From positions 1 through 9,697 of the forward strand of contig JAUJMI010000112.1 of NCBI GenBank assembly GCA_030446945.1: 9,697 nt of DNA, written 5' to 3'. The stretch's first letter is position 1. The number at the start of each line of letters is the position of its first letter. The DNA comes from Longimicrobium sp. (GTDB lineage Bacteria; Gemmatimonadota; Gemmatimonadetes; Longimicrobiales; Longimicrobiaceae). Below the pieces are notes generated by a model. The model saw only the letters and a list, made by a program, of their open reading frames with translations, made no database searches and had not been told where the DNA came from. A program made the position numbers and the translations under genes. Of the stretch, positions 5,156 to 9,697 are shown one piece after another.

Positions 5156-7063
5156 ATGCTTCCACCACGCACACTCAACGGCTCGCGGCGCGGGCGAGAC
5201 GGGGCGCCGCCGAGCTGGGCAGACCGGCGGCGCGCAATGCGCAACCTCCCGCCCTTTCTGCGCATGGTGTGGGAGACGCACCGCGGCTACACGGCGGCGA
5301 TCGTGGCGCTGCGGCTGGTGCGGGCATTCGTGCCGCTGGCCAGCCTGTGGATCGGCAAGCTGATCATCGACGCCGTGGTGCGCTCGGCCGAGACGGGGAG
5401 GCCGGAGTGGCGCGCGCTGGCGACTCTGGTGGCGATGGAGCTGGGCGTGGTGACGCTCGGCGAGATGCTGGCGCGGGCCGGGGCGCTCCTGGAATCGCTC
5501 CTGGGCGACCTCTTCTCCAACCGCATGAGCGTGCGGCTCATGGAGCACGCCGCCGAGCTGGACCTGCAGCACTTCGAGGACCCCACCTTTTACGACCGCC
5601 TGGAACGCGCCCGCCGCCACACCGTCGGCCGCATCGCCCTCCTCAGCCAGCTCCTGGGGCTGGCGCAGAATGCGCTGACGCTGGTCACTCTGATAGGCAC
5701 GCTGCTGGCGTTCTCGCCGCTGCTCTTCCTGCTGCTGGTGGCGGCGGTGCTCCCGGCTTTTCTGGGGGAGACGCACTTCGCGGCGCTGGGCTACTCGCTC
5801 CTCTTCTCCTGGACCCCGGAGCGGCGCAAGCTGGACTACTACCGGCTGATCGCCGCGTCGGACAAGACGGCCAAGGAGGTGAAGCTCTTCGGCCTGTCGC
5901 GCTACCTGACCGACCAGTACCGCGCCCTGGCGGACGACTTCTACCTCGCCAACCGCTCGCTGGCGATCCGGCGCGGCGTGGTGGGGATGGTGCTGTCGCT
6001 GGTCTCCACCCTGGGCTACTATGCGGCGTACGGCACCATCATCTACCGGGTGGTGCTGGGGCGGCTCACCATCGGCGACCTGACGCTGCTGGGCGGGACC
6101 TTTTCGCACTCGCGCACGCTCATCCAGGGGATGCTCCTCTCCACGTCTGAGCTGTACGAGCAGGCGCTCTTTCTGGAGGACCTGTTCGTCTTCTTTGGGA
6201 TGCGCCCCAGCATCGCGGCGCCCGTGCAGCCGGCGCCGTTTCCTCAGCCGATCCGCGAGGGATTCGAGTTCCGGGACGTGTGGTTCAGCTACCCGGAAAG
6301 CTCGGGGAATGGGGAGCGGGCAACCCGGAACGGGGACGGCGAGGCAGGGTGGGTGCTGCGGGGGATCTCGTTCAAGGTTGCGCCGGGCGAGCGGCTAGCG
6401 CTGGTGGGGGAGAACGGCGCGGGGAAGACGACGCTCACCAAACTGATCACCCGCCTCTACGATCCCACGCGCGGCGAGATCCTGCTGGACGGACGCCCGC
6501 TGCGCGACTACGATCCCGCGGAGCTCCACGCCAACGTGGGCGTCATCTTCCAGGACTTCGTGCGCTACGACATGGCCGCGGAGGAGAACATCGCCGTCGG
6601 GCGCATCGCGTCGCTCGCGCCGGACCCGGAGGGGTCGCGCGGCGCCATCGAGGACGCGGCGCACCGCTCCCTCGCGGCCGAGGTGATCGAGGCGCTCCCC
6701 GAGCGCTATCGCACGATGCTGGGGCGGCGCTTCGAGGGCGGGGTGGACCTTAGTGGCGGGCAGTGGCAGAAAGTGGCGCTCGGCCGCGCCTACATGCGCG
6801 ACGCCCAGCTCCTGATCCTGGACGAGCCCACCGCCGCACTTGACGCGCGGGCCGAGTTCGTCGTCTTCGAACGCTTCGCGGAGCTGACGGAGGGAAAGAT
6901 GGCCATCCTGATCTCCCACCGCTTCTCCACCGTCCGCATGGCCGACCGCATCCTGGTGCTGGAGCACGGGCAGGTGCTGGAGGAAGGCACGCACGATTCT
7001 CTCGTCGCGGGCGGGGGGCGGTACGCGGAGCTGTTCGCGCTGCAGGCGGCGGGCTACAGGTAA
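5156..7063 (+). CDS. ABC exporter half-transporter (fused membrane and ATPase domains)
   Basis: This 635-residue type I exporter should act as a dimer and expel a lipid, peptide or drug-like substrate from the cytoplasm; the substrate cannot be read from sequence. The N-terminal half carries the membrane domain (hydrophobic runs at about 45-70, 90-115, 175-205, 275-310) with the family stretch LQHFEDPTFYDRL. The ATPase domain has Walker A GENGAGKT (418-425), Q-loop Q466 in VIFQDFVRYD, signature LSGGQ (532-536), Walker B LLILDEP with D556/E557, and switch H588 (ISHRFST). From memory, the FQDF-x-Y and LSGGQWQ variants recur in some peptide exporters, a weak hint only. I prefer the ATG at 5156 because of the adjacent -10-like hexamer; ATG 5237 (608 residues) is a real alternative. 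The open frame back to 4859 encodes only repeat-derived proline-rich sequence. Residues 383-398 look like an in-frame repeat insertion. Confidence 0.9.
   Translation: MLPPRTLNGSRRGRDGAPPSWADRRRAMRNLPPFLRMVWETHRGYTAAIVALRLVRAFVPLASLWIGKLIIDAVVRSAETGRPEWRALATLVAMELGVVTLGEMLARAGALLESLLGDLFSNRMSVRLMEHAAELDLQHFEDPTFYDRLERARRHTVGRIALLSQLLGLAQNALTLVTLIGTLLAFSPLLFLLLVAAVLPAFLGETHFAALGYSLLFSWTPERRKLDYYRLIAASDKTAKEVKLFGLSRYLTDQYRALADDFYLANRSLAIRRGVVGMVLSLVSTLGYYAAYGTIIYRVVLGRLTIGDLTLLGGTFSHSRTLIQGMLLSTSELYEQALFLEDLFVFFGMRPSIAAPVQPAPFPQPIREGFEFRDVWFSYPESSGNGERATRNGDGEAGWVLRGISFKVAPGERLALVGENGAGKTTLTKLITRLYDPTRGEILLDGRPLRDYDPAELHANVGVIFQDFVRYDMAAEENIAVGRIASLAPDPEGSRGAIEDAAHRSLAAEVIEALPERYRTMLGRRFEGGVDLSGGQWQKVALGRAYMRDAQLLILDEPTAALDARAEFVVFERFAELTEGKMAILISHRFSTVRMADRILVLEHGQVLEEGTHDSLVAGGGRYAELFALQAAGYR
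6304..6338. repeat. Five degenerate GGGGAAC heptads inside the exporter gene
   Basis: GGGGAAT, GGGGAGC, GGGCAAC, CCGGAAC, GGGGACG in continuous 7-base register. They encode most of SGNGERATRNGDG, between the first strand of the ATPase domain (WFSYPES) and the conserved WVLRGISF, where family members usually have only a few residues. Confidence 0.6.
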
Positions 7064-7341
7064 GGCAGTGCGTTGGATGGGGTCTGGTTCGTTCATCCGG
7101 AAGGAGCCGCTTTGTAGTCCTGGATCTCTGCTCTGACAGAAACGGGCGCGACCGGAGGAATTCAGCCGGCGAGGCAAGAGCGTGGCGCGGTGGAACAACG
7201 CCGGGACGTGCATAGTAGACGTTTCGCCCGGCGCGGCGATGCGGGGACGGAGAGAGGGCGATGCTGCGCTGGATCGGAATGATTTAAATGTCGGCGTCCA
7301 TTGCCAGCGCACTCACGCACTCACGCACTAACGCACTGCCT
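7063..7341. repeat. Intergenic segment bounded by 12-bp terminal inverted repeats
   Basis: AGGCAGTGCGTT at 7063-7074 and its exact reverse complement AACGCACTGCCT at 7330-7341 bracket the whole gap between the exporter stop codon and the ATPase start codon. Inside are a 7-bp inverted repeat (CGCCGGG 7199-7205 / CCCGGCG 7227-7233) and the octad array at 7308-7339, but no supportable gene. No target-site duplication is evident. The compact, gene-free layout resembles a MITE-like element; mobility is inference. Confidence 0.45.
7308..7339. repeat. CGCACTCA octad tandem repeat
   Basis: Four consecutive 8-base units: CGCACTCA, CGCACTCA, CGCACTAA, CGCACTGC. The array ends three bases before the ATG of the ATPase gene, occupying the place where a ribosome binding site would be. 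Confidence 0.8.
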
Positions 7342-7342
7342 C

Positions 7343-8089
7343 ATGCCGCTGCCCTACATACGACTGGAACGCGAGTGGGTGCCGTCGTTCGACGTGTACC
7401 CGTTCAGCCTTCCCGCCGTGCGCGGGCTGCAGACGATGCCCCTCCACCCGGCGGTCACCTTTCTCGCCGGGGAGAACGGATCGGGGAAGAGCACGCTGCT
7501 GGAGGCGGCGGCGATCGCGCTGGGGCTGAACGCGGAGGGCGGAGGGCGCAACATCCGCTTCGTGACGCGCCCGTCGCACTCGGTGCTGCATGGCTACCTG
7601 GACCTGGGGCTGGAGGGGCGGCGGCCGCCCGACGGATTCTTTTTGAGGGCGGAGAGCTTCTTCAACCTCGCCACCGAGGTGGAGCGACTCGACCGGGCCA
7701 AAGCGTTCGGTGGCGCGCTCGCAAAGGCGTACGGGGACCGCCCGCTGCACGAGATGTCGCACGGCGAGGCGTTTCTCGCCCTGTTCGAGAACCGGATGAG
7801 CCGGCCGGGCGTATACTTCCTGGACGAGCCCGAAGCGGCTCTCTCGCCCGCCCGGCAGCTCTCGCTCCTGGGGCTCGTCCACCGGATGGTGGCGCGCGGG
7901 TCGCAGCTCGTGGTCGCCACCCACTCTCCCCTCCTCCTGGCCTATCCGCACGCCTGGATCTATGCCCTGGGAGCGGAGGGGATCGTGCGCACGCCCTACG
8001 AACGGACGGAGGCGTACCGGGTGACGAGCGAGTTCCTGGCCCACCGCGGCCGTGTGCTCGATGCGCTCCTTGCCGCCGCTGACGCATAA
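7343..8089 (+). CDS. Stand-alone ABC-type/AAA ATPase (COG3910-like)
   Basis: This 248-residue soluble protein consists of one P-loop ATPase domain with ABC-type motifs and no membrane segment. Visible are Walker A GENGSGKST (43-51), a short signature-like MSHGE (138-142), Walker B VYFLDEPEAAL (157-167) and a switch histidine in VVATHSP (H194). This combination, with a helical insert of about 70 residues between Walker A and the signature, matches predicted ATPases of the AAA_21/COG3910 kind, whose cellular role is not established. The short insert makes an SMC/RecF-like coiled coil unlikely. I start at the ATG at 7343; the frame extends to a TTG at 7301, but that part (SRTHALTH) is translated octad repeat. 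No Shine-Dalgarno is visible. It is separated from its neighbours by a repeat-bearing gap and by 114 bases, so co-transcription is not implied. Confidence 0.82.
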   Translation: MPLPYIRLEREWVPSFDVYPFSLPAVRGLQTMPLHPAVTFLAGENGSGKSTLLEAAAIALGLNAEGGGRNIRFVTRPSHSVLHGYLDLGLEGRRPPDGFFLRAESFFNLATEVERLDRAKAFGGALAKAYGDRPLHEMSHGEAFLALFENRMSRPGVYFLDEPEAALSPARQLSLLGLVHRMVARGSQLVVATHSPLLLAYPHAWIYALGAEGIVRTPYERTEAYRVTSEFLAHRGRVLDALLAAADA

Positions 8090-8194
8090 GTTTAATCGCC
8101 CGAGAACGCGGAACCCTGTTCAGCGGAGCGAAACTTTCTTACTTTCTGGCCGGAAACGCCGCAGCACGCGGTCCGTTTCCCGATCCTACCCCAC

Positions 8195-8198
8195 GGAG
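8195..8198 (+). promoter_or_regulatory. Ribosome binding site of the TPR gene
   Basis: GGAG lies five bases before the ATG at 8204. The context CGGAGCC is shared with the site before the convergent small lipoprotein gene. It supports the chosen start. Confidence 0.6.
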
Positions 8199-8203
8199 CC
8201 ACG

Positions 8204-9505
8204 ATGAAGCTCTCACCTCCACGCTCGGCGCGCGCACGTGCCGGCCGCTGCTACGTCCCCACCGCTCCGCTGACGCGGCGCGGAAACGGCGCGGAAGGGG
8301 CCGAGATCCTGACGGAGATCCCCGGCGAGCTGGGGGTCCTGCTGTGGGCCACCCTGCGCGACGTGATGCTCTACCTGGGCGCGCCGGCGGCGGAGCGGGG
8401 CTCGCTCTTTCCGGCCGACGCAGGCGAGTCGCGCCGCGCGGAGATCAAGCGGTGCGGGGTGGACCCCGCGCTGTGGGCGCCCCTGCTGGTTGTGGCGGAG
8501 ATGATGGAGGCAGCCGAGGAGGCGAGCCGTGCGCGGGTGGCGCACGCCTGCCGCGCTCTCGCCCGCTGGGCCGAGGGGGAGGCGCCCGCCACCCGGCTGG
8601 CGTTCTCGCAGGCGGCGGCGCTGGCCCGCCCCGGCGACCCCCGCCTGGCGCTGGCCACCGCCCGACTCGCCCGCGACGCCGCGGACCACGCCCGCGCCGA
8701 GACGTGGTTCCGCCGCGCCGTGAAGCTGGCGCGGGGCAAGGACTGGGAGTCGTACATCCGCGCCTTTCTGGGGCTCGGAGTCATGTACTACCGGGGCGGC
8801 AACTACCCGGCGGCGAGCGTCGTCGCCGGGCGTGCGCTGCGGGCCGCGCGTCGGCGTCGCCTGCGTGAGATGGAGGGCGAGGCCCACCACGACCTGATGC
8901 TGATCGCCTGCGAGCGGAACCGGCCGTCGCTCGTGTACACGCACGCGCGGGCGGCGCTTGAGGCATTCGGGCCTCAGCACCGCCGCCTTCCGTTCCTTGC
9001 GCACGACGTGGCCTGCGCCTGGTGCGACGAGGGAAGGTTCGACCTGGCGCTCCCCGTCTTCGGGCGCCTGCTGGCGAGCTTCCCCAACCCGGCGGAGCGC
9101 GTTCGGGTGCTGGCCAACGCGACGCGAGCCGCGGGTGGGGCGGGCTCACGCGAGAGGTACGAAGAGTACAGGGCGTCCGTCATCACCCTCCTTCGGGAGA
9201 CGCCGGACGCCGCACCGTCCATAGCCGAGCTTATGCTCCTGGTCGCGCGCGCGGACAACTCGAGGGGCGAGTGGCGCAGGGCGGAGGAAGCCGCCCTGCA
9301 GTCCATCGGGCGCGCTACGCAGCGCGGGGAGAACCAGAACCGCCTCCTGGCGGAGGCGCAGCACCAGATCGCCGTGACGCGTCAGGCGGGCGCCGCCACG
9401 GAGGCCCGCCGCGACACGGTCCCCGAGCACGCCGAACGGCTCGCGGGCGAGCTGACCCGTACGCTCGAACTGCGCGCGCCCGCCACCGCCGGGGCGGGCG
9501 CGTAA
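8204..9505 (+). CDS. TPR-like helical repeat protein, function unknown
   Basis: This 433-residue, alanine- and arginine-rich protein has no signal peptide or membrane helix, so it should be cytoplasmic. After a polar N-terminus (1-35) and a hydrophobic stretch LGVLLWATLRDVMLYLGAP (43-61), residues from about 105 to 395 form repeated helix pairs of TPR type. The clearest unit is at about 145-215: ARAETWFRRAVKLAR, then SYIRAFLGLGVMYYRGGNYPAASVVAGRALRAAR. Others are near 270-295 (CDEGRFDLALPVFGRLLASFP) and 350-375 (NSRGEWRRAEEAALQSIGRAT). I see no DNA-binding helix-turn-helix or catalytic motif. TPR folds bind proteins or peptides, so a receptor, scaffold or regulator role is plausible. It resembles TPR proteins of similar length I associate with Longimicrobium-type genomes (memory, unchecked). 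The ATG has a good GGAG. A small lipoprotein gene converges on it 16 bases past its stop. Confidence 0.8.
   Translation: MKLSPPRSARARAGRCYVPTAPLTRRGNGAEGAEILTEIPGELGVLLWATLRDVMLYLGAPAAERGSLFPADAGESRRAEIKRCGVDPALWAPLLVVAEMMEAAEEASRARVAHACRALARWAEGEAPATRLAFSQAAALARPGDPRLALATARLARDAADHARAETWFRRAVKLARGKDWESYIRAFLGLGVMYYRGGNYPAASVVAGRALRAARRRRLREMEGEAHHDLMLIACERNRPSLVYTHARAALEAFGPQHRRLPFLAHDVACAWCDEGRFDLALPVFGRLLASFPNPAERVRVLANATRAAGGAGSRERYEEYRASVITLLRETPDAAPSIAELMLLVARADNSRGEWRRAEEAALQSIGRATQRGENQNRLLAEAQHQIAVTRQAGAATEARRDTVPEHAERLAGELTRTLELRAPATAGAGA
9475..9502. terminator. 10-bp hairpin at the end of the TPR gene, between convergent genes
   Basis: CGCGCCCGCC (9475-9484) and GGCGGGCGCG (9493-9502) are perfect reverse complements with an 8-base loop. 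The structure overlaps the last codons of the TPR gene and lies about 20 bases past the stop of the opposing lipoprotein gene. It could serve both transcripts. No T-run follows on either strand, so termination is only inferred; GC-rich codons could also produce it by chance. Confidence 0.35.
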
Positions 9506-9521
9506 CGTCGGCCCCCCGTGG

Positions 9522-9674
9522 TCAGTTGCCGCTTCCGAACATCCCTCCTCCGGACGTCTGGGAGCGGGGGGGCTCCGGATGCGGGCGGGCGTCGGGGCCG
9601 GTGATGCTGTCGGACCCGCAGGCGGACAGCAGAAAGGCGAGACAGGCGAGTGGAAGGATGCGCACGATCTTCAT
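9522..9674 (-). CDS. Very small lipoprotein with GGGMFGSGN C-terminus
   Basis: A 50-codon gene: MKIVRILPLACLAFLLSACG is a compact type II signal with lipobox LLSAC, so cleavage before C19 would leave a 32-residue lipid-anchored peptide. The mature part is SDSITGPDAR, a proline-rich middle (PHPEPPRSQT) and a glycine-rich end SGGGMFGSGN. It has no room for a folded enzyme domain. The start is well supported: GGAG seven bases before the ATG, a positively charged n-region, a hydrophobic core and a correctly placed cysteine. It converges on the TPR gene with a 16-base gap. I do not recognise a characterised family; the role could be a surface-attached peptide, an exported signal or an envelope factor. 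Only 23 bases upstream are visible, so the promoter is outside. Confidence 0.8.
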   Translation of the reverse strand: MKIVRILPLACLAFLLSACGSDSITGPDARPHPEPPRSQTSGGGMFGSGN

Positions 9675-9697
9675 CGTTCGGCTCCGGTGTGGAATGG

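Noticed and set aside
4643..6109. 488-codon minus-strand open frame through the intergenic region and exporter gene
   Set aside because: The translation is low-complexity (Gln/Arg/His-rich), it overlaps the well-supported membrane domain on the other strand, and it shows no motif.
7308..7339. CRISPR array
   Set aside because: Units are only 8 bases with no spacers; this is a simple tandem repeat.
7288..8082. 264-codon frame overlapping the ATPase gene
   Set aside because: No domain is visible and the translation is Arg/Gly/Ala-rich, while the overlapping frame carries complete Walker A, Walker B and switch motifs.
5156..8089. Exporter and ATPase as one two-component ABC transporter
   Set aside because: The exporter already has its own complete ATPase domain, the second ATPase is of a different family, and a 279-base repeat-bearing gap separates them.

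Overview
This is a GC-rich window carrying an aa3/caa3-type terminal oxidase operon on the minus strand and a looser set of accessory genes on the plus strand. The high GC, a caa3 oxidase in Bacillus-like ctaCDEFG order, and many short intergenic repeats fit a soil-type Gemmatimonadota related to Longimicrobium. That assignment is inference from general resemblance; there is no rRNA marker here.

Minus strand, about 4620 down to 1: a perfect TATAAT with a strong leader hairpin precedes ctaC (subunit II, a lipoprotein fused to a cytochrome c domain), then ctaD (subunit I, all heme and copper ligands present), ctaE (subunit III, GTG start), ctaF (small subunit IV) and the 5' part of ctaG (oxidase assembly membrane protein, cut by the window edge). 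Together they encode a proton-pumping cytochrome c oxidase whose subunit II carries its own electron-donating c heme. A 12-bp hairpin separates ctaF from ctaG, and an 8-bp hairpin separates ctaC from ctaD.

4619-5155 is about 540 bases without a supportable gene. It holds four perfect GGGGAAC heptads (a four-tetrad G-quadruplex pattern), two hairpins that look like one structured repeat, a duplicated octamer, degenerate GTTCCCC copies, and a candidate promoter directly before the next gene.

Plus strand, 5156-9505: a type I ABC exporter half-transporter with a repeat-derived insertion in its nucleotide-binding domain; an intergenic segment bounded exactly by 12-bp inverted repeats; a stand-alone ABC-type/AAA ATPase (COG3910-like); and a 433-residue TPR-like protein of unknown role. 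Converging on the TPR gene from the minus strand, 16 bases away, is a 50-codon gene for a very small lipoprotein ending in GGGMFGSGN. The TPR/small-lipoprotein pair is the best candidate for something undescribed: a helical-repeat protein facing an exported peptide gene. The direct evidence is only adjacency, clear gene structure and sequence features.

A second theme is short tandem repeats (heptads GGGGAAC/GTTCCCC, octads CGCACTCA) placed right at gene edges and once inside a gene.
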